From assembly GCF_002564025.1 (NCBI RefSeq), contig NZ_PDJH01000001.1:1240001-1304000 (forward strand): a DNA stretch of 64,000 bases. The letters are read 5' to 3'. Positions 7,511 to 15,105 of the stretch are shown one piece after another (the stretch's first letter is position 1; every line of letters begins with the position of its first letter). This DNA comes from Flavimobilis soli (lineage in GTDB: Bacteria > Actinomycetota > Actinomycetes > Actinomycetales > Cellulomonadaceae). Under the pieces are notes generated by a model. That model was not told the origin of the DNA and did not search any database. It saw only the letters and a list, made by a program, of their open reading frames with translations. The translations under genes and the position numbers were made by a program.

Positions 7511-10500
7511 TCAGGCGAGCAGCTCGCGGACATCCTGCGCGCTGAGGCCCGCGCCGCCCGCCGCGCCGCCGTCGAGCACCGACGTGAACAGCGCGGACTT
7601 GCCCGCCTTGAGGGCCATGACCTTCTCCTCGATCGTGTCCTGTGCGACCAGCCGGTAGACCATGACCTGCTTGGTCTGACCGATGCGGTGCGCACGGTCG
7701 ACCGCCTGCGCCTCCGCCGCCGGGTTCCACCACGGGTCGAGCAGGATGCAGTAGTCGGCCGCCGTGAGGTTCAGACCGAACCCGCCCGCCTTGAGCGAGA
7801 TCAGGAACACCTTCGTCCCGCCCGACGTGAAGCGCTCGATCGTCTCCTGACGGTTGCGCGTGCGGCCGTCGAGGTACGAGTGCTCGACGCCGCGTGCGAC
7901 CAGCCCGTCACGCACCTTGCCGAGGAACTGCGTGAACTGGCTGAAGATCAGCACCGAGTGCTCCTCAGCGAGGATGTCGTCGAGCATCTCGAACAGCACC
8001 TCGAGCTTGGACGACGGCGCGTGGTGGGGCCCCGCCCCGGACCCCGGGCCGTGCACGGCCGGTCCGTCCACCGCTGGCCCGACCGCGGCGTCGTCCCCCG
8101 GCTCCGCCGGCGCGATGTGCGGGTCCGCGTCCGCGACGAGCGACACGTCGAGCGCCGCCTGCCTCAGGATCGTCAGCGAGCGCAGCACCTCGAAACGGTG
8201 GCCGTCGAGGTCGTCAACGAGCCCGAGGACGCGGGCACGCTCGCGCGCCAGCAGCCGGTCGTACACCTTGCGGTGGCGCGGGTTGAGGTCGACCTCGGTG
8301 ACCGCCTCGACCTTCGGCGGCAGGTCCGCCGCGACGGCCTCCTTGGTGCGGCGCACCATGAACGGCGCGACCCGACGGCGGAGCTGCGCGAGGCGCACGT
8401 TGTCGCCCTTGCGCTCGATCGGACGGGCGAAGTGCTCGGCGAAACGTGTGGGGCTCGGGAACAGGCCGGGGCAGACGATCGACATGATCGACCACAGCTC
8501 CATGAGGTTGTTCTCGAGCGGGGTGCCCGTCAGCGCGATCTTCGTGGGCGTGCGCAGCTTGCGCGCGCACTGGTAGCCGACCGACTGGTGGTTCTTGACG
8601 AACTGAGCCTCGTCGAGGACGAGCGTCGACCAGTCGAGCGCGTCGTACGACTCGAAGTCCAGACGGAACAGGGCGTACGACGTGACGACGATGTCGGCGT
8701 CGCCGATCTCGTCGGCGAGCGTGCGCCCTCGCCGCTTCGCGGCCGTCGTCGAGACCGAGACGGCTGTGAGGTCGGGGACGAAGCGCCGCGCCTCCGCGAC
8801 CCAGTTCCCGACGACGCTCGTCGGCGCGACCACGAGCACGGGCGGGCGCCGCGTCCCGGGCGCTGCGTCGTCGGGCACGTCCTGCCTGAGCAGGTGCGCG
8901 ACGAACGCGAGCGTCTGGATCGTCTTGCCGAGTCCCATGTCGTCGGCGAGGACGCCGCCGAGGTGGTGCTCGGCGAGGAACGCGAGCCAGTCGAGGCCGT
9001 CGCGCTGGTAGGGCCTCAGCTCGGCATGCATCGTCGCCGGGACGTCGATGCGCGTGGGCGCGCCACCCTGCGCGAGGGCGCCGAGCGCGTCGCGCCACTG
9101 CGCCGCCTGGTCGCCGACGACGCCGAGCGACTCGAGCTCCTCGAACAGCGTCGCCTGGAAGCGCGAGACGCGCAGCGGGCCGCCCGTGCCCTCCTGCATC
9201 GCGCGGGCCTCGGCGATGATGTCGCGCAGCCGCTCGAAGCGCGGGTCGTCGAGCGCGAAGTACGAGCCGTCCGCGAGGAGGAGGTGGCTCGAGCCCGCGG
9301 CGATCGCGCGGAACAGCACCTCGTACGGGACCTCCTGGTCCCCCACGGAGACGCGCACCTGCAGGTCGAACCAGTCGCGGTCGTTCTCGCGCTCGGTCGT
9401 GTCGACCGTGACGTCGACGTGCTCGACGAGCCGGTAGTCGACGCCCTCGCCGTGGACGTCGATCTCGAAGCCAGGCGTGGCCGCGGCGGCCGCCTGCAGC
9501 TCGGGCAGCTCCTCCGCGAAGAACGTCACCGTGTCGAGGCCGGTGAGCTCTTCCGTGCCGACACCCTGCTCGAAGCCCTGCTCGACGTGTCGCAGGAGGC
9601 GCGGCACGGTGTCGAGCACGCGGTCGAGGATCGCGTTCTCCGCGACCTCGTCGCGCATCGCGCCGAGCGCAGGCGTGCCGAGGTCCGCGGTGAGGAGGGC
9701 GGGGCCGAGGTCGCGGGGCGCGTCGTCGTCCGGGCCGGTCGGGGCGTACCGCCACTCCCAGCGCAGACGCGTGTCGTGCGACGGGCTGCGCACGACGTCG
9801 AGCCACAGCGTCGGCTCGGGCGCCGCGGGCATCGCGACGCCGTCAGCGACGACGACCTGGTCGACGAGGCCGCGCAGCCGCGGCAGGACCTGCGCGAAGA
9901 ACCGCTCGACGTCGTCCTCCGGGACGAGCAGCGGCGACGGACGGTCGAGCAGGCTGATGACGGACGGGTCGAGCGGGCGCGTGGCTGCGAGCCGCAGCGT
10001 CGTCGAGCGGCCAGGCTCGTCCGTGCCACCCCAGCCGAGGATGCCCGCGGCGGGCTCGCCGAGGCGGACGATGTTCGGCGTCTCGCGCCACTTGCGCGGC
10101 AGGTCGAAGCCCGCCGAGACGCGCAGGCCGCCCTCCTTGCGGCGGCTGTGCGAGATCTTCAGCACGACGGGCACGGGACGCGGCTCGAACGCGAGCTCGC
10201 TGCGGTCAGGGTGCAGGAACGGCACGCCCGTCCGGTACGCCTCGGTGAGCGCAGCCCACAGCGCCGGCCCGGGGAGACGCTCGATGTGGATGCCGAGCAC
10301 GGACGAGTTCAGGTAGTCGACGTCGCCGAGGGCCGCGAGCGCGCGCAGAGCCGTGAACTGCTCGGGCGGCAGGGAGATGGACGCGTCGGGGTAGCGGAAG
10401 TCCTGCCACGAGACGCCCTGACGCACCCACGTGCCCGTGCGGCCCTTCGCGAGCGGGCGGACCGTGACGTTGACGCCGCCGACGCCCGCCACACGCGACG

Positions 10501-11047
10501 ACCGCGTCACAGGCGTCGCCTCGACCATGAGCGCGACCTCGGTCGTCACGCGCGTGCCCCACGGGGTGAGCGCGGGCGGTGCAGGACGCGGAGCCGGGGG
10601 CGCGTCGTCGAGCAGGCCCTCGAACGTGCGCTGCCACTCGGGCTTGGACGCGTAGTCACGGGCGGTGCGCTCACCCTCGCGGCCCGTAGCCGCGTTCGAG
10701 CCGCGCGGGCTCGCGCTCAGGCCGCGCGGAGCCGCGGCCGCGCCTGCGTCGGGGAGGTCGTCGACGGCGCGCTCGCGCGCCTTGAGCGTCAGGAGCGTCG
10801 CGGCGACGTGCTTGCAGTTGAGCCGCACCGGGCAGCTGCACGTACCGTGCCGCGGCCGGGCGGCGTCACCCGTGCCGGCGAAGTTCACGACGGCGACGTA
10901 CTGCTCGTCGTTCGACCCGGTGACGTGCCCGACGACGGTGCTCCCGTTGCGCGCGACAGACACGACACGCCCCTGCGCCCGCACGTCCTCGCCCCGAGCG
11001 AGCACGGTGCGGCCGACGAGCGCTGCGATCTGGGCGTCGGTGAGCAT
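7511..11047 (-). CDS. SWIM zinc-finger SNF2/DEAD-like helicase
   Basis: A 1178-residue Swi2/Snf2-family ATPase, predicted to translocate on DNA and remodel nucleoprotein complexes. Near the N-terminus is a SWIM zinc finger, C-S-C-x5-C-K-H (residues about 68-78). The ATPase half carries DDMGLGKTIQTL (motif I), VLDEAQFVKN (motif II, DEAQ), LTGTPLENNL (motif III) and MVRRTKEAV. The C-terminal helicase lobe carries LIFSQFT, SLKAGGFGLNLTAAD and AVDRAHRIGQ. The order is typical of bacterial SWIM-SNF2 proteins such as those related to RapA/HepA. Start ATG 11047 gives MLTDAQIAAL; further upstream in-frame sequence looks non-coding. It is divergent from thioredoxin, with 91 bp between them. Confidence 0.92.
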   Translation of the reverse strand: MLTDAQIAALVGRTVLARGEDVRAQGRVVSVARNGSTVVGHVTGSNDEQYVAVVNFAGTGDAARPRHGTCSCPVRLNCKHVAATLLTLKARERAVDDLPDAGAAAAPRGLSASPRGSNAATGREGERTARDYASKPEWQRTFEGLLDDAPPAPRPAPPALTPWGTRVTTEVALMVEATPVTRSSRVAGVGGVNVTVRPLAKGRTGTWVRQGVSWQDFRYPDASISLPPEQFTALRALAALGDVDYLNSSVLGIHIERLPGPALWAALTEAYRTGVPFLHPDRSELAFEPRPVPVVLKISHSRRKEGGLRVSAGFDLPRKWRETPNIVRLGEPAAGILGWGGTDEPGRSTTLRLAATRPLDPSVISLLDRPSPLLVPEDDVERFFAQVLPRLRGLVDQVVVADGVAMPAAPEPTLWLDVVRSPSHDTRLRWEWRYAPTGPDDDAPRDLGPALLTADLGTPALGAMRDEVAENAILDRVLDTVPRLLRHVEQGFEQGVGTEELTGLDTVTFFAEELPELQAAAAATPGFEIDVHGEGVDYRLVEHVDVTVDTTERENDRDWFDLQVRVSVGDQEVPYEVLFRAIAAGSSHLLLADGSYFALDDPRFERLRDIIAEARAMQEGTGGPLRVSRFQATLFEELESLGVVGDQAAQWRDALGALAQGGAPTRIDVPATMHAELRPYQRDGLDWLAFLAEHHLGGVLADDMGLGKTIQTLAFVAHLLRQDVPDDAAPGTRRPPVLVVAPTSVVGNWVAEARRFVPDLTAVSVSTTAAKRRGRTLADEIGDADIVVTSYALFRLDFESYDALDWSTLVLDEAQFVKNHQSVGYQCARKLRTPTKIALTGTPLENNLMELWSIMSIVCPGLFPSPTRFAEHFARPIERKGDNVRLAQLRRRVAPFMVRRTKEAVAADLPPKVEAVTEVDLNPRHRKVYDRLLARERARVLGLVDDLDGHRFEVLRSLTILRQAALDVSLVADADPHIAPAEPGDDAAVGPAVDGPAVHGPGSGAGPHHAPSSKLEVLFEMLDDILAEEHSVLIFSQFTQFLGKVRDGLVARGVEHSYLDGRTRNRQETIERFTSGGTKVFLISLKAGGFGLNLTAADYCILLDPWWNPAAEAQAVDRAHRIGQTKQVMVYRLVAQDTIEEKVMALKAGKSALFTSVLDGGAAGGAGLSAQDVRELLA

Positions 11048-11126
11048 CTGACCAATTCTTCCACCAGTTGGTGAGAGATGCGGCACGGTCCACGTCCCGG
11101 CCCGCGCGCCCGGTGGGCGAGCGACG

Positions 11127-11132
11127 TAGATT
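11127..11132 (+). promoter_or_regulatory. Leaderless -10 box for thioredoxin
   Basis: TAGATT is followed by six bases and then the GTG start at 11139. This is the actinobacterial leaderless arrangement, in which transcription starts at the first base of the start codon. No ribosome-binding site is present, which supports the reading and the choice of start. Confidence 0.6.
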
Positions 11133-11138
11133 CCTCCC

Positions 11139-11462
11139 GTGGCCACCGTCCCGATCGACCCCGAGACGCTCGGTCGGCTCGTCGCCGGGCCGGGTGTCGT
11201 GCTGCTCGACTTCTGGGCGCCGTGGTGCCGGCCGTGCCACTACTTCAAGCCCGTGTTCGAGGCCGCGTCGCAGCGGCACCCCGACCTCGTGTTCGGCAGC
11301 GTCAACACGGACGAGCAGCAAGGGCTCGCAGCGCGCTTCCACGTGATGTCGCTGCCGACACTCGTCATCCTGCGCGACGGCGAGATCGTCTTCTCCCGCG
11401 CGGGCGTCGCGCGGCTCACCGAGCTCGAGCGGATCATCGACGCGGTGACAGCCGACCGCTGA
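11139..11462 (+). CDS. Thioredoxin-family protein
   Basis: A 107-residue single-domain thioredoxin, cytoplasmic, reducing disulfides. The active site reads FWAPWCRPC: the CxxC pair is present but the usual Gly-Pro between the cysteines is Arg-Pro, which should alter redox potential or partner choice. The cis-proline is present in SLPTLVIL, and VNTDEQQGLAARFHV matches the family. The length is normal for thioredoxin. The start is GTG, with a leaderless promoter box immediately upstream. It is divergent from the SNF2 helicase and is followed by a 354-bp gap (11463-11816) that holds three palindromic repeats. Confidence 0.9.
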   Translation: MATVPIDPETLGRLVAGPGVVLLDFWAPWCRPCHYFKPVFEAASQRHPDLVFGSVNTDEQQGLAARFHVMSLPTLVILRDGEIVFSRAGVARLTELERIIDAVTADR

Positions 11463-11513
11463 GTCCGGGGCCGCCGGGTGCGTGCTCCTGTCCGGGTGCG
11501 CTGCGTGCCCACG

Positions 11514-11554
11514 GATCGCCCTGATCCACGCGTGAGGTGTGCACCCGGGCGATC
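11514..11554. repeat. 41-bp palindromic repeat, copy B
   Basis: The most diverged copy: left arm GATCGCCCTGATCCAC, right arm GTGCACCCGGGCGATC. It starts 52 bp after the thioredoxin stop and opens a triplet of copies spaced about 61-62 bp apart within 11463-11816, an interval with no gene I can support. Confidence 0.7.
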
Positions 11555-11575
11555 GGCGCCCCGGCCCCCTCGACT

Positions 11576-11616
11576 GATCGCCCGAATGCACGTGTCAGCT
11601 GTGCATTCCGGCGATC
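11576..11616. repeat. 41-bp palindromic repeat, copy C
   Basis: Arms GATCGCCCGAATGCAC and GTGCATTCCGGCGATC, with one mismatch and a 9-nt loop. It is the middle copy of the triplet. Confidence 0.85.
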
Positions 11617-11636
11617 GGTGGGCCGGCCGCTCGACT

Positions 11637-11677
11637 GATCGCCCGGATGCACACGTCACGAGTGCGTCCCAGCGATC
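11637..11677. repeat. 41-bp palindromic repeat, copy D
   Basis: Arms GATCGCCCGGATGCAC and GTGCGTCCCAGCGATC, with three mismatches. The last copy of the triplet, 140 bp before the DUF6318 start. Confidence 0.8.
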
Positions 11678-11803
11678 CGTCGGCTGATGCACGCCCATCC
11701 TCAGCCGCCCGTTGTCCGCGGCCGAGCAGTGCCCACATGATGCCCTTCGACCACGCTGATCCACAGATGCGGGACATATGTGGCGAGCGTCTCAGCGGGT
11801 CGC

Positions 11804-11809
11804 TACCTT
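11804..11809 (+). promoter_or_regulatory. Leaderless -10 box for the DUF6318 lipoprotein
   Basis: TACCTT lies seven bases before ATG 11817, with no Shine-Dalgarno sequence between. It matches the TAnnnT consensus and fixes ATG 11817 as the likely start rather than the in-frame ATG 39 bp upstream. Confidence 0.6.
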
Positions 11810-11816
11810 GCTCACC

Positions 11817-12446
11817 ATGCCCGCGACCTCCTCGCTCGCCCTGCGCTGCGCCTCCGTCGTCCTCGCGGCGATCCTGCTCACCGGATGCACGAGCGAGGCG
11901 GCGCCCTCGCCGACCGCGCCGCCGACGCCCTTGCCCGCGAGCAAGACGCCCTCAGCGACCCCCACCGCGAGCGCGACAGCCGACAAGCCGACGATCGAGA
12001 AGATCACGACACCGCCAGCCGTTCCCGTAGACCTCAAGACGCCCGGCAAGGTCGGCTCCAAAGCGGCCGTCGAGTACTTCGTAGCGCTCTACGGATACAC
12101 GCTGAACACAGGCGACACGTCGCTGCTGCGCAGCATCTCTGCGCCGACATGCGAGTACTGCAGCGCCCTTGCCGAGGGGGCCGAGAAGCTCGCTGACGAG
12201 GACCGACTGCTGCTCGGGTCAGCCCTCTCGATCGACCTCGCCAAGCTATATGAGCCCGAGTCGTCGAACGAGCACCACACCTGGTTGATGGACCTAGTCA
12301 TTGCCCCCGGGATCGAGGTGTCCCCTGAGGGCGAGCGCGTCGATCGGCCACGAGAGACCCACACGACGGCCCTTGTCGCAGCTTGGTCCGACGGCGCATG
12401 GAAGATCGAGGCGAAGCGCGGCGTCAACGAGTTACCCGCCCGATGA
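11817..12446 (+). CDS. DUF6318 family lipoprotein
   Basis: A 209-residue exported lipoprotein. The signal peptide ends at the lipobox LLTGCTSE, followed by a Pro/Thr/Ser-rich linker to about residue 60. A compact domain then begins VPVDLKTPGKVGSKAAVEYFVALYGYTLNTGD and contains the pair CEYC. This pattern is that of DUF6318, a SnoaL/NTF2-like family common in Micrococcales; the function is unknown. The stop codon overlaps the start of the next gene (ATGATGA at 12443-12446), so the two were made as a coupled pair. The partner has been broken by an insertion sequence. Confidence 0.78.
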   Translation: MPATSSLALRCASVVLAAILLTGCTSEAAPSPTAPPTPLPASKTPSATPTASATADKPTIEKITTPPAVPVDLKTPGKVGSKAAVEYFVALYGYTLNTGDTSLLRSISAPTCEYCSALAEGAEKLADEDRLLLGSALSIDLAKLYEPESSNEHHTWLMDLVIAPGIEVSPEGERVDRPRETHTTALVAAWSDGAWKIEAKRGVNELPAR

Positions 12447-12674
12447 TGGGCGCGAGGCTCGCCTCTGTCGTCGCTCTTGTGGTGATTGCCCTCCCGATCG
12501 CAACTGCCGAGGAGTGGGACATCTCAACCGAAGCCACCGACAACGCGATCGACCTGTTCGGCAACTGGCGTAACGAGACACCTTCTCCCTTCGACCCAAG
12601 TTCGCGTCCGGTTTCGGGCCTCCCTTTGGTCGAGACGCGTGTGTTCGATACATCACTGTGCGACAGCCGCTCTC
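12443..12674 (+). pseudogene. Secreted PKD-like protein, 5' fragment truncated by IS3 copy 1
   Basis: The fragment encodes about 77 residues: a signal peptide (MMGARLASVVALVVIALPIA, then TAEE) and the start of a mature domain (EWDISTEATDNAIDLFGNW). It is cut exactly at the left terminal repeat of the IS at 12675. The start overlaps the DUF6318 stop. In related genomes I know a DUF6318 gene followed by a secreted protein with a C-terminal PKD-like domain, and a fragment of such a domain lies on the other side of the IS (14025-14197) in the same reading frame. The two pieces together make only 135 codons, so an internal segment seems to be missing. Confidence 0.65.
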
Positions 12675-12705
12675 TGAAGCGCCCTGGGTCTGATGGAGAC
12701 TCGCG

Positions 12706-13545
12706 CTATTTGATTCCGACCAGCAGTTCGCGGTCGGCTTGGACAGCATAGAACGCGTTCTCGAACTCGACGGGCGGGACGTCGCCGAGGTAGCCATGGA
12801 GACGTTGCGCATTGTGCCAGTGCACCCACCCGAGCGTCGCGAGCTCGAGGTCCTCGACGGTCTTCCACGGTCGTTGGCGGGCAGGTCCGCGGACGAGTTC
12901 GGTCTTGTAATAGCCGTTCACCGTCTCGGCCAGGGCGTTGTCATACGAATCGCCGACGGTTCCGATCGAGGGTGTCGCGCCGATCTCCGCGAGGCGTTCG
13001 CCGTAGCGAATCGACGTGAACTGAGAGCCCGCGTCGCTGTGACAGCGCAGATCGGCGTGGCGTGCACCGCGGGACCAGCGGGCCATCTCGATCGCGTCGA
13101 GGACCATCTCGGTGCGCATGTGGGACGCGACCCGCCAGCCCACAATCATCCTGCTGAACGCGTCGACGATGAAGCACACGTAAGCGACGCCGGCCCAGGT
13201 GGGCACGAACGTCAGGTCCGTCACCCAGAGCCGGTTTGGTGCGGTCGCGGTGAACTCGCGCTTGACGAGGTCCGGGTGCCGCGCCGACGCCGGATCCGGG
13301 CGGGTGGTCTTCACCCGCTTCGACCGTCGGGCGCCCTCGATCCCCGCGACCCGCATCAGCCGGGCGGTCTGATCCCGACCGATCACGATCCTCGCTCGTC
13401 GGGCCGCCTTCCACAGCTTGCGGACCCCGTAGACGCGGTAGTTCATCTCCCACAGCTCGACCAGCCGCGGGATCAGCTCCTCGTCCCGCAGCGCGCGAGC
13501 CGAGGGGGCGCGGGTCTTGGCGGCGTAGTAGCTGCTCGGGGCCAC
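12706..13545 (-). CDS. IS3-family transposase OrfB (DDE integrase), copy 1
   Basis: The 279 residues drawn here hold the HTH_21-like segment and rve catalytic core: first Asp in NRLWVTDLTFVPTW, second in RCHSDAGSQFTS, Glu in NALAETVNGYYKTEL. The drawn start (a GTG giving VAPSSYYAAK) is arbitrary. In IS3 elements OrfB is normally made as an OrfAB fusion by -1 frameshifting from OrfA, and the frame here is indeed -1 relative to OrfA and open well back into it. The protein would bind the terminal repeats and catalyse circle formation and insertion. Confidence 0.92.
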   Translation of the reverse strand: MAPSSYYAAKTRAPSARALRDEELIPRLVELWEMNYRVYGVRKLWKAARRARIVIGRDQTARLMRVAGIEGARRSKRVKTTRPDPASARHPDLVKREFTATAPNRLWVTDLTFVPTWAGVAYVCFIVDAFSRMIVGWRVASHMRTEMVLDAIEMARWSRGARHADLRCHSDAGSQFTSIRYGERLAEIGATPSIGTVGDSYDNALAETVNGYYKTELVRGPARQRPWKTVEDLELATLGWVHWHNAQRLHGYLGDVPPVEFENAFYAVQADRELLVGIK

Positions 13546-13625
13546 CTGCAGCAGTCTGCAGATGAGCTCGACTCCGAGCCGGCGACCGTCGACCAGGTCG
13601 TCCTTGTTCGCGTCGATGAACGCGA

Positions 13626-13970
13626 CTACTTCCGGTAGTGGCGGTCGAGCTCCGCCCCAAAGAAAGACGCCGCACGCTTGAGCACCTCGTTGGCGCGGCG
13701 AAGCTCCCGGTTCTCCTGCTCAAGCTCCCGCACCCGCTGCGCTTCGGCGCTGCTCACGCCCGGGGTGACGCCGTCGTCGATGTCGGCCTGCTTGACCCAC
13801 ATCCGCACGGACTCGACCCCGTAACCCAGCTGCGTCGCGACCCGCTGCACCGTCCCCTGCGTGACGCCGAGCTCAGCGCGCAGCGTCCTCACCATCCGCA
13901 CTGCGGCGGCCTTCTCCTCGCTCGAGTAGCGACGCGTCGTCGGCTTCCCATTCGCCAGTTCCTTCGGCAT
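13626..13970 (-). CDS. IS3-family transposase OrfA, copy 1
   Basis: A 114-residue DNA-binding protein. It has an N-terminal HTH (RYSSEEKAAAVRMVRTL, then GTVQRVATQLGYGVESVRMW) and a C-terminal leucine-zipper-like coiled coil (AQRVRELEQENRELRRANEVLKRA). Start ATG 13970 has GGATGGAG just upstream. It is the first half of the OrfAB transposase; alone it acts as a regulator in characterised IS3 elements. The overlap with the OrfB frame contains no A-rich slippery heptamer. Confidence 0.92.
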   Translation of the reverse strand: MPKELANGKPTTRRYSSEEKAAAVRMVRTLRAELGVTQGTVQRVATQLGYGVESVRMWVKQADIDDGVTPGVSSAEAQRVRELEQENRELRRANEVLKRAASFFGAELDRHYRK

Positions 13971-14024
13971 GACTCCATCCTCGTTTCCAAGGTCAGGAGT
14001 CTCCAACAAACTCAGGGCGCTTCA

Positions 14025-14197
14025 ACACCCGCCTCGACACCTACCAAGTCACGCTCACCACCACCTGGCAAGGCCAGTGGCGCCTCGTCGGAGAGACCAG
14101 CTGGCGCGACGTCGACGGCACCAACACCACCACCAGCACCTCCGACCCCTTCACCACCCACGAGATCCGCACCCGCCTCGTCACACCACCCCGATAG
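14025..14197 (+). pseudogene. Secreted PKD-like protein, 3' fragment beyond IS3 copy 1
   Basis: From the IS right end the plus strand reads TRLDTYQVTLTTTWQGQW, then RLVGETSWRDVDGTNTTTST, and stops TAG at 14195 after TRLVTPPR. The YQVTLTTTWQG strand and the closing beta strands resemble the end of a PKD-like domain in secreted actinobacterial proteins. Reading frame and strand agree with the 5' fragment at 12443-12674 once the IS is removed. The palindromic repeat copy E follows 14 bp after the stop. Confidence 0.6.
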
Positions 14198-14210
14198 CAC
14201 CCACCCGACC

Positions 14211-14251
14211 GATCGCCCGAAGGCACACTCCACGTGTGCAACCGAGCGATC
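14211..14251. repeat. 41-bp palindromic repeat, copy E
   Basis: Arms GATCGCCCGAAGGCAC and GTGCAACCGAGCGATC, with several mismatches but the same 41-bp length as the other four. It lies just after the stop of the PKD-like fragment and 80 bp before the nuclease/helicase start. Confidence 0.75.
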
Positions 14252-14318
14252 CGCGGACTGCTCGAGGCCGCTGGGCCCGGCGACGGCGGCGTCGCGGACC
14301 ACTGTCGGACACGCCTGA

Positions 14319-14324
14319 CAGACT
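14319..14324 (+). promoter_or_regulatory. Probable leaderless -10 box for the TM0106-type gene
   Basis: CAGACT sits six bases before ATG 14331 with no ribosome-binding site in between. It differs from the TAnnnT consensus at its first base, so the call is weaker than the others. Confidence 0.4.
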
Positions 14325-14330
14325 GCCCGC

Positions 14331-14626
14331 ATGCGCATCCTCGACGGGCAGCCCATCATCAGCGCGAGCGACATCACCGTCGCCGCCACGTGCGAGCTCG
14401 CGCTGCTCCGCACCCTCGATGCCCGCCTCGGACGCATCCCGAACCCGCCCGTCGACCCCGACGCGATGCTCGAACGCACCGCCGAGCTCGGCGCCGCCCA
14501 CGAAGCACACCTCCGCGACACGTACCTCGGCCGGTTCGGCCCCTACGACCCGACCACCGGTCGCGGCCTCCTCGAGCTACCCAGCAGCCCGCCGCGCAGC
14601 ACCCAAGACCTCCACGACCGACGCGA
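14331..14626 (+). pseudogene. TM0106-type RecB-like nuclease/helicase, 5' fragment
   Basis: The first 98 codons of a long gene, starting MRILDGQPIISASDITVAATC, a typical TM0106-family N-terminus, through LRDTYLGRFGPYD. The gene is cut by IS3 copy 2 at 14627. Removing the IS and one copy of the 3-bp duplication CGA joins codon by codon to 15980 (...DRRD-LTLDALRDD...), restoring an uninterrupted frame of about 1208 residues. The fragment alone lacks the nuclease metal ligands and is very unlikely to be functional. Confidence 0.85.
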
Positions 14627-14680
14627 TGAAGCGCCCTGAGTTTGTTGGAGACTCCTGACCTTGGAAACGAGGATGGAGTC

Positions 14681-15025
14681 ATGCCGAAGGAACTGGCGAA
14701 TGGGAAGCCGACGACGCGTCGCTACTCGAGCGAGGAGAAGGCCGCCGCAGTGCGGATGGTGAGGACGCTGCGCGCTGAGCTCGGCGTCACGCAGGGGACG
14801 GTGCAGCGGGTCGCGACGCAGCTGGGTTACGGGGTCGAGTCCGTGCGGATGTGGGTCAAGCAGGCCGACATCGACGACGGCGTCACCCCGGGCGTGAGCA
14901 GCGCCGAAGCGCAGCGGGTGCGGGAGCTTGAGCAGGAGAACCGGGAGCTTCGCCGCGCCAACGAGGTGCTCAAGCGTGCGGCGTCTTTCTTTGGGGCGGA
15001 GCTCGACCGCCACTACCGGAAGTAG
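14681..15025 (+). CDS. IS3-family transposase OrfA, copy 2
   Basis: A 114-residue protein identical to the OrfA of copy 1: HTH domain followed by a heptad-leucine segment. Start ATG 14681, preceded by GGATGGAG. The stop TAG (15023-15025) lies inside the OrfB frame, so continued synthesis needs a -1 shift somewhere upstream of it. Confidence 0.92.
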   Translation: MPKELANGKPTTRRYSSEEKAAAVRMVRTLRAELGVTQGTVQRVATQLGYGVESVRMWVKQADIDDGVTPGVSSAEAQRVRELEQENRELRRANEVLKRAASFFGAELDRHYRK

Positions 15026-15105
15026 TCGCGTTCATCGACGCGAACAAGGACGACCTGGTCGACGGTCGCCGGCTCGGAGTCGAGCTCATCTGCAGACTGC
15101 TGCAG

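Larger units (their letters stand above)
12675..14024 (-). mobile_element. IS3-family insertion sequence, copy 1
   Basis: A 1350-bp element with terminal repeats TGAAGCGCCCTGGGTCTGAT (left in this view) and TGAAGCGCCCTGAGTTTGTT (right, complement), differing at few positions. It carries two consecutive overlapping-frame genes of IS3 type. Both deduced proteins are identical to those of copy 2 at 14627-15976, which lies in the opposite orientation. The bases flanking it are CTC on the left and ACA on the right, so no 3-bp target duplication is present. That, together with the apparent loss of sequence from the host gene, suggests a deletion next to the element after insertion. Confidence 0.92.

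Noticed and set aside
7427..11074. Long plus-strand open frame (1215 codons) opposite the SNF2 helicase
   Set aside because: It is antisense to a gene with all SNF2 motifs; the translation is Arg/Leu/Asp-rich with no domain, as expected from GC-rich third positions.
11514..11677. CRISPR array (three similar units with regular spacing)
   Set aside because: Units are degenerate palindromes with 20-21 bp gaps, only three copies, and no cas genes; they belong to the dispersed 41-bp family.
12739..13638. Plus-strand 299-codon frame over IS3 copy 1 (and its mirror at 15013-15912)
   Set aside because: It is antisense to OrfB, which has the full DDE signature; it is the same shadow in both IS copies.
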